Made by a program: the position numbers and the translations under genes
Shown here: piece after piece, positions 22,507 to 32,661 of the stretch
Numbering within the stretch: the first letter of the stretch is position 1
How the letters are laid out: each line of letters starts with the position of its first letter
Notes under the pieces: model-generated
Seen by the model: only the letters and a program-made list of their open reading frames with translations
Told to the model about the DNA's origin: nothing
Databases searched by the model: none
DNA from: Rhizoclosmatium globosum
Lineage: Eukaryota > Chytridiomycota > Chytridiomycetes > Chytridiales > Chytriomycetaceae
Reading direction: 5' to 3'
Length of the DNA: 32,661 nucleotides
NCBI GenBank assembly: GCA_002104985.1
Contig: MCGO01000329.1
Span: 1 to 32,661 of the forward strand

Positions 22507-23326
22507 TCATGGCTTGAATGTTTCTTGAGCTCCAAACGGTGACCAGAAGTAATCCTTCTTTGCACCACCGCTCAACACTGGCCAAGTATATTTCCTGTCA
22601 GCTGGACGTCCCACAGTCTTCCAGTTTGTCGCCTTGACGTGCTTCCAATATTGAGGCTTGAAATCTGTCTCTCCTGTAGTCTTCAAGTTGATATCCTGTT
22701 GCTTCATTGTCTTTCCTCGAGGCATCTTTCTCTGCCTGACCCACACATCGGAAACGTCCTCTTTCTCTTCCTTAACAACTTCCAGAGCTTCCCCGACAGC
22801 ATTCGTGTCGCAAAGGTACTGGGCATGTCGCTCTACACTGCCCGCATCAAGCCGGTAACAGATGTGTCTGCGGACCTGTCCTCCGACATAGAAAGCCTGG
22901 ATCTCAGCCGGAGCAGACAACCGAGGAGTCACACAGATTTCAACGTGAGGATGGGCTTTGGCGAAAGGGACCAGGTTTGTGTGCAAGAAGTCGAGCATCC
23001 CGCGGGAGTCGCCTGAACCGTGGTTGTAGAAGAGTTGGATCTTGCGAATGGGTGGAACGAATACGCCGTTTGATCCGTTTTGGAAGCGGGAGGTTGTGTC
23101 CTGTTGACAAAGTGCTCAGCTTATAGCTCCCATACAACAGAGAAACATGTATTCACCTGAACGGGCAGAACTCTCTTTTGTAGCCCTGCTTCTTGCAACT
23201 GTGTGATGAGTTTCTTGGCTGCTCGGTACATAGGTCAGTGGTGGTTTTGGGAAAAAGAGCAAACAAATGGATAACAAAAGAAAAGAATATTTGCTTACCC
23301 AATTCTTCTTCATAGCATAACATCAT
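22507..23326 (-). CDS. MRPL51: Mitochondrial large-subunit ribosomal protein mL43 (YmL51 family)
   Basis: Exons in transcript order are 23326-23299, 23218-23157 and 23100-22507, giving 227 residues. mL43 is a component of the mitochondrial 54S/39S subunit with an L51/S25/CI-B8 thioredoxin-like fold. The core reads NGVFVPPIRKIQLFYNHGSG, then DSRGMLDFL, FAKAHPHVEICVTPR and YVGGQVRRHICYRL; yeast YmL51 has NGVGAFVFPCRKI and GMRKFL at matching places. The C-terminus keeps a WSPFGA motif like WSPLHA in yeast. A ~90-residue charged stretch between core and C-terminus is longer than in yeast. The short first exon is chosen because its donor (GTAAGC) restores the phase; an alternative start is Met at 23232 without that exon. 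It is divergent from the channel gene, with 78 nt between the start codons. Confidence 0.85.
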
Positions 23327-23404
23327 GGAGTAAAAGTGCGTACTGTAAATCTCTAAAGCTCAAATTCAAAAGTCTGTTGATCTTCCTCCGCCATATTCCA
23401 AATC

Positions 23405-26055
23405 ATGTCTCGTCACATACAAATACCTGTGACAGTACACTCTGAAATCATCAATAACATCAAAACTTTACGCGCTGAAGTGTGGGAGAAGTCTGAGAAA
23501 CTACTTGACCTGTTGGGAACCCTCGAGCGCCAACACTCCTCAACAAGTGCGCCGATAAAGCATTTCCCAAGTGAAGATCATTTGCAGCAAGGAATAAGAT
23601 GGTCTGGAAGTGACTTCTTGGCAGATATTGACGCGAACAAATCTCAAATCAAAACCGCGTTTTCAAAAGATCGCCACAAGGACGCCAAGAAGAATAGAAG
23701 CAATCAAAATATGAATATGGCAAGTAACGCTTGGGGAAGACGACGTCCATCCAACGGAGACTCTGAAGTGGATGTTCAGGAATCAGATGTTGCAATCACA
23801 GAATCATCGACAAATTCACACTTTTTGGCTCCTATTGCGCATCGAAATGGTACAGAGAGGTCACAGCAGGACCTTCGTTTACTTCCTAGCATATTGGAAC
23901 AACGTTCTCTCTCACGAAGGGAAATAAGTGATTCCAACTTACGGGTTGAGCATATTCCCGTCGGACTCAAGTCTTCCATGAAAGGCGCTTCCATAGCATC
24001 GTCAATGAACTCAAATGCACATTATGGCATCCACCCGCTAACCACGAATGACGTTGATCCCATAAAGCACAATAGCTTAAGGATCGCCGTTTCTCATTCA
24101 TCATCGTTGGATGCAAATACATCGGAATCTGAAGAAGAGCAAATTCTGACTCCTTTTCCTGCGAGTGAGAGAAAAGTGTCTCTGCAAATGGCTCCACCGG
24201 CAATCATTAATTTGCGACGAGAGTCAATCATACATGCAAAAAAGAACAGTACGGTTCGAAGTATTGCAAGTGCAGAATCCGTCAAAGTTCAAATGGAGCC
24301 AACATTGTCAAGAAAAGTTGACACGCTTGGTCGGCGAAAAACCATGAAAGTTCCAAGTATCCTGGCGAAGAGTCATTTTAATTTGGTGGTAAACGCTCAG
24401 ATATTCAATTGGTCTCTAGTTGCTTTTTTATATCCTGCATTTGATGGAAAAGGTCAATGGATTCAACTATCGCAATTCGACAAAGTTGATATGTCGAACG
24501 TATCCTTTTTGGTTAATGGCTTACATCCCAGATCATTTTTCAATACGTACTTTGATTTTACAATATCGCTACTGTATTTGGTATTACTGTGGTACATACC
24601 CTTTCACATCTCCTACAGTCAACGGTTTGATTTATTCAAACTCAATGAAATCCTTCCAACAATATTCTTCATTGAGACATGCGTGAATATGTGCACCCCG
24701 CAGCCTCGCATCTCAAATCCGATTTGTAATTATCGAGAGTATGAAATGATGAGGCCGCCGATGTCTAGTTGGGTATCCAAGTGGCTTATGTACAAATCAC
24801 CTTTTGATGTTATTACCTTGGTATGTTTATGTAATCATATAATCCCGTTAACGACTATTTCAGATTCCATTCGAATTTGTATTTGGCAAGCCGGAACTAC
24901 TTCTGATCAATATCTTACGTCTAACTCGACTCCCAATAATTATATCGCGATGCGCTGTGTACCGGTATTGGGAGCTCAAAATAGATGGGATGAGTGGAAT
25001 GTCGATTTCTCAAACCATTCCAATTGCCATCGCCATGCTCTTCTTCCTTCACTTCAATGCATGTTCAATGTTTTACTTTGGGCAGTCCTTTAATTTTCTG
25101 CATTGGGAAGTCGTCTGGCCGGAGGTTGTCAATGCGTCAGTGTATGAATTCTATTCGTGGACGTTTTTCCAAGCCGTTGGTAACATGTTTCCGCAATCAT
25201 TTGCGCCGCAAACTGCAACTGAACAAGTATCAAACATAACATACACAATTTTGGCTGCCTGTCTTTACGCCATATTTATCGGAAGCGTGTCCGCAGTGGC
25301 AATGTCAATTAATCCATCAGGTCGGCTCTACGTGCAAAAGATGGAAGAGTTGAAGGACTACATAAAATGGAAAGACTTGAGCCAAGAAACTGAATCAAAA
25401 TTATACTCATACTATGAAACGAAATATCGTGGAAAGTTTTTCGAAGAGCAAACTCTTCTCAATGAGCTCAATGAATCATTGCGTGCAGAAGTTTCGTTGC
25501 ATAATTCTAGAGACTTAATTCTGAAGGTTCCGTTCCTAAAGCGACAAGAAAATGATGGCCGGGATGAAATTTATATTGGACGTATCGCTACAAAATTACG
25601 AGCACAACACTACATCGCTGGAGACTATATCACGAAACAAGGAGAGTCTGGTTTCGATATGTTTTTTATTGTATCAGGCAAAGTTGATGTATTTGTGGGG
25701 AGTAAGAAGGTTGTCTCCTTGTTTGACGTGAGTTGTGGGTTGTTGTTTGCGTGAACTGATTCTCATACAGGGGGCATATATTGGAGAAGTTGCGTTGATA
25801 ACCAAAATCTTAAGAACAGCCACTGTTCAGGTTTATATAGATACCCGTTTTGTTCACTGACTCACTAACGCTTTCAAACAGGCGGCAGTTCCGTCAGTAC
25901 TGTACCGGCTAACGTACAATGATTTTCATGAAATCTTGTCCGAATTTCCTGACGTGAAGGAGAAAATTGATCGGCTTGCGCAAGAAAGGGAGAATGTTAT
26001 AAAGAACACAGAACATCGACGAATGTCAGAAAGGCAAACAGAATTTAAGAAGTAA
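23405..26055 (+). CDS. HCN/CNG-type cyclic-nucleotide-gated ion channel with non-GYG pore
   Basis: Exons are 23405-24820, 24864-25727, 25771-25830 and 25882-26055, giving 837 residues. About 310 polar, Ser-rich residues form a disordered N-terminus. Then come an HCN-like pre-S1 segment (FNLVVNAQIFNWSLVAFLYPAFDG) and the membrane segments. S4 carries spaced Arg (NILRLTRLPIIISR). The pore loop is FYSWTFFQAVGNMFPQSFAP. After S6 comes a canonical C-linker (MEELKDYIKWKDL; YYETKYRGKFFEE) and a cyclic-nucleotide-binding domain whose phosphate cassette is intact (GAYIGEVALITKILRTATV, with Glu and Arg), so cAMP/cGMP binding is plausible. The family GYG selectivity filter is replaced by Ser-Phe-Ala (25197-25205, ~S584-A586). 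Such channels are lost in most fungi but known in chytrid-like lineages. The gene converges with OPT1, stop to stop 32 nt apart. Confidence 0.88.
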
Positions 26056-26087
26056 AATGAGTAATTCTATTCAATTTTTAAATGACC

Positions 26088-29000
26088 TTAAGAGTTGACA
26101 GCATGGCAAAAATCGGACTCAGCAGGAAAGTAGTTGGCTGTATAGTTATATCCGAAGCCAGTTCCCGTATTAGCATGCGCCTGACATTCCAAAACTTTGT
26201 CAGGTAAACATCGTTCAATATCTACGGGGTTCAAAAACCAATTGGGGAAAGGCATAAGGTTTTTGCTATCTCCTCTTGATAGTAGCATAATAAAGAGAGC
26301 GCAGAGTGAGACACCAGCGTCAAATGCGGCACTCATCACATAGGCATACTTCTTCCACCAAGTGTGTCTGTACTTCTTTATGTAGAAGTTGACAACAATA
26401 GCAATTATCAACGGAGTGATAAGAGTAGATTGCTGTGAACTAATTTGATTTGGCACAATCATGATCAAGGGAATATTGATGAGATGCCAAATTGAGTCAG
26501 GTTGAAGCTTATGCATTATCCACGGAATGACAGGCAATACCAGTCCCACAACGAAGCCAAGAAGGGTGGAGAAATAAGGAGAATTAGGTCCAAAGAAATC
26601 GGCAGGACCAATGGCACCCCAAATAGCACCGGCGGAGAAAAATGTGTTGTATCCAGACACTAATAAGAGTTAGGCATCAGAAATTGCATAAAAAGTGCCT
26701 AAAAACTCACAGTTCCAAGTCTCATCATTAGGCTTAAGGCCTGTGATGAAATTTTCATAAAAGAAGCAGGCAGATAGGGTGGAAATGATGGCACTGAGCA
26801 ACGTTGGAAGTAACTGCGCCAAGAACATGTCTCTTGGTGGAATTTTGATGTAGTGTCCAAGCTTAAGATCTTGAACCAACAAAAGACCTTGGGACATGGC
26901 CATATAACACCAAGTTTTAAACGCCATTACAGCAACAATTCGTCCAGGAAGCAGAAGACCGATGAGAAATTCAGACATGACGTTTAAACCAATTTGCTGC
27001 CCCGAAATTGCTTGAATAATGCCCTGTACATCTGTATCAGCGGACAATATTGCATACAAAATACAAACCAGTGGTAGCATAGTGACCAAAGCTAAAATAA
27101 TGGCAATAATAGCACCCCACCATGGTAAATCAAATCCATTTGGAATGATGCAGACGCTGATGCCTGCAGCACCAGTGACAACCAACACGGCCCAGTACCA
27201 CCAGTCAGGTACATCGTCATAGACGTCCTTTTCATTATTTTAAGCTCATTTCAATCAACAAGTGAGAAGCATACCATTAGCTGAGCGTGGATGTCACCCC
27301 GATCAAGATCACGCACAACAGACCGGAAACGTGTCCAAATATCCTTTCCATACCAAAGTCCAACATGCACCATTGCAGACACAAAAACTGCAAATGACAT
27401 CGTGTAAGTCAATGCAAACTGTGTTGAAATGTGAATGGGCTTGTTTGCTTGATAGAATTCATCGTCGCGAACAGCAGGTGTCACATTCTGTTTCACTAAT
27501 TGGATTCCCATAAGTTTGGAACCGTTAAGATTATAAATAGAAGGACTGTTCAATGTGAACCCGTATGGTGTATCCTCTCCAAGATGTTGATCAATACCAA
27601 ACACATTAAACCACCAGCAGATAGGAACAACGACCCAGAGAACAATGTATGTGCCCAACATTTGGTTGTACATTGCCCATAGAGGTGTAGTTATTGGGGC
27701 AAAAGTGGCGTTGAAAAGAGTCCAATCTAGGGAGAATGATAGAAAACCGACACCAGCTCCCGGAGAAGAAGATCCAAGGGCCATAAGTAATTTGTTTAAC
27801 TTGGTTCTTCCCACTTGAAGACCATTATCATTCAAACCCAGTGTGACATTGTTGTTGGTGAACCAGCAAATAACAGAAAGAGCACCAAGCTAGAAACAAA
27901 TGAGACATAAGAAATTTCCAGAAAATGACTTACCATTGGAGCTACGTATTGTGGAAGAATCGAGTAAAAAAACATCGCACTTGTAGCAAGCCAGAAGAAA
28001 ACCAAACGAGACATTGGATATCTTCCCATGGAAGTGTCTTGGTTTATGTGTAGAGAGTTTAGCATGGCAATTGTTGCGAAATTGGAAGGCCAGAGCATCG
28101 CAGCAGGTCGAACCAAGAAACGACGAGTTAAACCAGCAAACCCATAACCAAAACATTGCGTGACGATAGAAAACACAATACAAGCCCATAGGGGAACGTC
28201 TTGTTTCAACTGATATTTTTGACCCCACAATGTTGTTGATTGCATATGGAGATACAGCCATCGCACTTGTAATAACGTAAATCAAAGCATGCTCCTTGTA
28301 ATTGAAAGGTCCAGGATTAAGAAGTCCTGTTGGAAGGACTTTCTCCAAGAATTTCCCGCAGGGATACGCCAGAAGAACCATTACAAACGGGGTGATGGAG
28401 AGTGGATTCGTACGGAACGAAAAAATGGTGTTGATAACCGTCAAAAAGGTACCAAAGATCAATCCCAAGAACCAGACGCGGAATGTACTGGCTGGAATAG
28501 ATGGATCGTCGGTACGAGGAACAATTGCGTCGCTTAGGCTAGAGTCAGCAATACGGTTTCTTCATTATCCAATCACTTACATAATTTGGTAAATTTCATC
28601 TAGATATTCGCCGTCTTCATCCTCATCCTCTTCGTCTACCCCAGCACGACTTTCTTGATAAGACTTCATTTCCATCAATTCCGCCTGAGAATCACTTCTT
28701 GAAGCCTGTGGTACTTTGGGGGTGCGAATAGATGTGCTTTGAGAGTAATTATCTGGCCCTGAATCGACAGTGTTGTGGCGTCGGTGGGAGATAGTTTGGC
28801 CACTATACATGCTTCCAGGTTGCGGCTGCTGTTGCTGGTATGGATTGTAGCTTGCACTCGGAGACGAGATCTGGGATCCATAGGACGCAGGTTGAGAGGC
28901 TTGCCTCTGAGGGTAAGGGTTGTTGGTGGCGAGAGAGTTCATTGGAGGGTTCATCGGGACTGAGTAAGCGTTGAAACCACTTTGGGCTGACTCAGGGACA

Positions 29001-29204
29001 TAGTACTGGTTCGATGTTTCGTATGGATTGTACTGCTGATCGAACTGTTGCTGCGGTGGCGCTTGGGGTTGCCTCACTCGAGCTATTAACAGAAAAAGAA
29101 GGATCAGCATCCCGGATCCGCATCCGCTTCTTCCTATGTCAACACTTACCAGTTGCACTCGCAGTTCGTGGACGACGGGACCGGTCAAAGTACTGGTCAC
29201 TCAT
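26088..29204 (-). CDS. OPT1: oligopeptide transporter (OPT family), one apparent +1 frameshift
   Basis: Predicted exons are 29204-29150, 29082-28581, 28532-27934, 27889-27275, 27227-27069, 27023-26711 and 26659-26088. Total coding length is divisible by three only if one base is removed from the G4 run at 28223-28226, giving about 937 residues. OPT proteins are proton-coupled importers of tetra/pentapeptides or metal chelates with ~12-16 helices. Hallmarks are FRVWFLG, NPGPFNYKEHALIYV, PAAMLWPSNF, the NWF/CLPD C-terminal signature and GHYIKIPPRDMF. An ~180-residue N-terminal cytosolic tail is Gln/Pro/Tyr-rich and ends in a very acidic cluster. Around the G4 run, INNIVG is in one frame and QKYQLKQDV in the next; the paralog has INNVIGQKYMLYQD uninterrupted. 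The frame break is either a consensus error or a recent mutation. Confidence 0.88.
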
Positions 29205-29394
29205 GGTTGGACACGGAGTGGGTGTCTGTTTGGGATGGAAAAAATTGGGTTCCAAATTGTATCTCCTTTTTGCCTCCCACGCCATCTCCTCCCATCTGTG
29301 CTATCACAACCCCTCATGAAACCAGATATCTTCCGAAATGATTGTTAACGCGAAGTCCTTTTCAGAGAAGGCTGGCACTGGCAAACCAACAAGC

Positions 29395-32299
29395 TTAGAT
29401 CTCCCATATCGAGTGGCGTAAAACAGATAAAATAAGGCAAATCGTACAGTTGTTATTCTTCTCTTTTCTGGCTATTGTAAATAATCTGATTGCATCACTT
29501 TCCACAAACACTTGGGTCTTGTGCGAATCCTCCCCGAACCCATTTCCAATAGAAACGCTGTTACACTGTAGCAGTGCGTCCGGAAGGCATCTTTCCCGGT
29601 CCACGGGATTCAGTAGCCATCTTGGGAAAGGCATCGCAAAATATGTTCCAATAAAAAATACGCACACCACAGCTAAACTGCTACCAAATCGAAGGCCGCT
29701 CCCATGACAAGAGCATACCGCTTCCACCAAAGCGAATAGTACTTTTTGATATAGTAATTGACAATAACGCACACAAGTAGTGGCGTAATAAGGTTGGAGT
29801 TTTGATTCCCAACATATCCGCGCATAAAGAACATGAGCGGGACGTTGATGAGATGCCAGAAAGATGTGGGATATATCTTGTGTAGAACCCATGGAATCAC
29901 AGGGAGGATCAAGCCGGCAACAAATCCCAGTAAAGTTGAATAGTATGGCGACCCTGGGCCAAAAAACTTTGCGGGACCAATTCCACCCCATATTATCCCC
30001 GCCGAAACATATGTATTGAAGTTTTGAATGTTCCAACCAGAGTTACTGGGGAGGTTTTCAATGTTCCAGACGAATCCAAGTGGAGAATCAGGGTCTGGAC
30101 TAGTACCAAAAGATTCGTAAAGAGCACAGCCGTAAGAATTGAAATAAAAGACCCGAGAATAGTTGAGACCAACTGGGTAACAAACAAGGCACGAGGTGGG
30201 ATTTTCACATAATGGCCAAGTTTCAGGTCTTCAACATACCCCAGTGCCTGTGTCACCCCCATGTAACTAAATGTCTTGAACGCCATTGTGGCTGCTACTT
30301 TCCTGGCAACAACAAACCTATAAGAAATTGCGAGACGACGCTGACAGCAATTTGTTGTCCTGAAATGGCTTGAATGATCGCAATTGGAGGCAAAGTTACA
30401 ATGGCAAACGCAACTGCCAAGAGAATTCCCCACCACGGGAGTTGGAAACCGCCGAATGTGCACACAACCAACATAGCTGCACCACAGACGGCAAGTAGCA
30501 GATAGTACCACCAATCAGGCACTTGTGGATATGCATTCTAAAAATCCCATACCGTTAGTAAGGAGGAACTCATGCCATATGTACTCACCATTAACCGCGA
30601 GTGGATATTCGTGATCCAAATTCTTCAAGTGTTTTGAAACCGTCCCAAAATATCATGACCATACCACAAAGCGACGTGTACAATCGCACTACGAAAGTCA
30701 AAAATCCAATCCCATACACAAGGGCAAAAAAACGTTGTGACGCGATTGGTGATTCAGTTCATAAAAGGTTCGTTCAATAACAGGTTGTTGCGCTCGTTCG
30801 GGTCAAATTTGATGAAGTCAGAGTTCGGAAGATAGGTGCCGTTGGTGTTGTATATAAGTGGCGAGTTTAGAGCGAAACCATAAATGCTGTCTTTTCCAAC
30901 AGCTTGATCATTGCCAAACACGTTAAAGTGCCAACACAGTGGAATAACGACCCAGAGTATTAGGTACATTCCAAACATTGACTGTCGACAATTGCATTAG
31001 TACATAAACATGGTAGTATGAATCAAAACTTACATTGAACATGGACCAGAGAGGTGTGGAAATAGGCATGAACGGGAATGTAAAATTTGACCAATCAAGA
31101 GAGAAGGAGAAAGCCCATTCCTGCCCAGGTGCTGACGTTCCGAGAACCATGGCCATCTTGTTATTTGGACTATTTCGGGCAAATATACAAACAACCGAAA
31201 TACCGCCAAGCTATTTGAGTGAATAGATTAGAAATGTCTGAGTCGTCAGCTCTAAATGATAGTATACCATTGGGGCGATGTACTGAGGAAAGAAGGTCCA
31301 ACAAAACATTGCTGCTGTGGCAAACCAGAACAAGCGTGTATGACTCCACCGATACAGGCCTCCACTGCTATCCCGGTCTCCATGCAAACCATTCAACATG
31401 GCAAGAGTTCCAAACGCATTCGGCCACAGCATCGCCACTGGCTTTACAAGAAACCGACGTGATAATCCACCAAGCCCGTGTCCAAACAGCTGCGTAATCA
31501 TTCCGAATCCGACACACGCACGTAGACGCAGATCTTGATACAGCATATACTTCTGGCCAATGACATTGTTGATGGCATATGGGGGATCTCCCATCGCTTT
31601 CGCTATCAGGTATATGAGGGCATGTTCTTTGTGATTGAATGGACCTGGGTTCAGGATTCCTTCAGGTAAATAGTGAGCCATGAGGTTTCCGAGAGGGTAG
31701 GTAAGGATAACGACGATGGTTGCGTCGACTTGTGAGACGTTTGTACGAAATGTGAGGAGAGTATTGAAGACGTTGAGAATGGCTCCGAATGTGAGGCCGA
31801 GGAACCAAACTCGGAACGTGAGGGTCGGGAGGCTTGGTGTGTCCGTCCTGGAACAGCATTGTCACTGCCAGTGAGTGGAGTTAGTTGACAGCGCTGAAAA
31901 GGACTAGGTATTACATTATCTTGAGCAGTTCTTCTTGATAATCCTGTTCATCTTCCTCCTGTTCCATCTGTTCTAATCGCCGCAAGGCCAATTTACTCTC
32001 AGTCTCCAACTGGGAGGCGGAGGAACCAAAATCTTCTATTGAACCTTGATCTATGTTCCATCTTGTGTTGACGTAGGTCTCCTGGAGGCGGAAGTTGGCG
32101 AAATCTGCCTCCGAAGAGTTGATTGTGTTGATTGTGTATGCTGAATTGACTCTGCGCGGATTAGTTTCGGAGCTGGAACCGTTGTTCAAAGGTACTTGGA
32201 TCGTAGATATGGCAGGTTTGAGAGCTTTGGAACGTTTGGGATACTGTGAGTGAGCGCTGAATCAAGTTTTGAACGTACCCCTGCCGCCTGAAAGTCCAT
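29395..32299 (-). pseudogene. OPT2: tandem oligopeptide transporter paralog with about nine single-base frame breaks
   Basis: This is the tandem paralog of OPT1, with matching intron positions. Splice-defined exons are 32299-32279, 32243-31915, 31864-31268, 31210-31034, 30981-30589 and 30537 onward to a stop at 29395. Family marks are NPGPFNHKEHALIY, VAMLWPNAF, LDWSNFTFPFMP, GHYVKIPPRALF and NPVDRERCLPD. Homology to OPT1 jumps frame near 31848, 30770, 30754, 30690, 30626, 30607, 30299-30301, 30119-30121 and 29696-29698. Each jump behaves as one missing base, mostly in short homopolymers. Splice sites are well kept, which argues that the gene is recently disabled or the sequence is error-prone here rather than anciently dead. 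An alternative acceptor at 31848 could bypass the first break at the cost of a conserved Val-Pro. Confidence 0.85.
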
Positions 32300-32661
32300 T
32301 CTCCTTTTTCTGGATCTCAGGATTACTCTGTGACAGCTCTTCTGCTCTGTATCCCTCCATTGCTCACACAACGCAGTTGATGTGATTGAGAAGTGGCGTC
32401 ACAGAAATTGGCAAGAAATTGGTCAGACACAAAAGTATCTTTGATTATGCGAAGAGAAAGAATAAGTGGAACGAAATGTTTGACGTTGATTGAGAAGTGG
32501 GCACTTGTCTGATATTGATAGTGGCTGTATAATTACCATCAAAAGTCACAAGTTTCTTTGATACGTTCTCCAATAGTTATTTTCTTTTGCACTGTGATAG
32601 CTACCAGATCGATCGCAAGTGACGTGGTGTGTTGTGAATTCCAAAAAACCACATTGCAAAC
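32300..32661. other. Upstream region of OPT2
   Basis: No coding signal is supported. It should contain the OPT2 promoter on the minus strand. Two similar GATTGAGAAGTGG stretches occur (~32380 and ~32489), of unknown meaning. Confidence 0.4.

Noticed and set aside
27024..27068. Apparent 15-residue insertion in OPT1 relative to OPT2
   Set aside because: It is a 45-nt GTTTGT..ACAG intron; removing it restores the usual LP..IIQAISGQQ run seen in OPT2.

Overview
The window is nuclear DNA of an early-diverging fungus, most likely a chytrid. Genes are densely packed and broken by many short spliceosomal introns (42-70 nt, GT..AG). The gene content combines typical fungal genes (coatomer gamma, auxilin-like SWA2, tRNA-splicing endonuclease, mitoribosomal mL43, OPT transporters) with families lost from or rare in yeasts and moulds: an HCN/CNG-type cyclic-nucleotide-gated channel, membrane histidine-kinase-like proteins with a MASE1-like sensor, and a Fanzor (eukaryotic TnpB) nuclease. 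The lineage call is inferred from content and was not tested.

Layout: (1) 1-769 (+), 3' end of coatomer gamma. (2) 906-10375 (-), a head-to-tail array of three paralogous MASE1/histidine-kinase/double-receiver proteins (called HK-A, HK-B and HK-C here). All three have lost the catalytic kinase motifs, and two of the three carry Glu in place of the receiver phospho-Asp. (3) About 10376-12160, a gene-poor 1.8 kb stretch with one strong inverted repeat. (4) 12160-18446 (+), a very large intron-rich Fanzor-like gene, predicted at about 1812 residues, with a TATA box, two 5'UTR introns, an intact RuvC-type Asp/Glu/Asp set and a 296-residue acidic insertion inside the zinc-ribbon region. A 10-bp hairpin just after its stop is a candidate guide-RNA scaffold or element end. 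(5) 18578-22349 (+), SEN2-like endonuclease subunit and auxilin-like SWA2. (6) 22507-23326 (-), mL43, divergent from (7) 23405-26055 (+), a cyclic-nucleotide-gated channel whose selectivity filter is not GYG. (8) 26088-32299 (-), two tandem OPT oligopeptide transporter genes: the first nearly intact with one extra base, the second carrying many single-base deletions.

The housekeeping genes have no evident functional link beyond proximity. The two tandem families (HK-like and OPT) show local gene duplication. The Fanzor gene is the only probable mobile-element-derived gene. All exon joins were worked out by hand from splice consensus and frame; every complete intact gene model has a coding length divisible by three. 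OPT1 does so only after removing one extra G.
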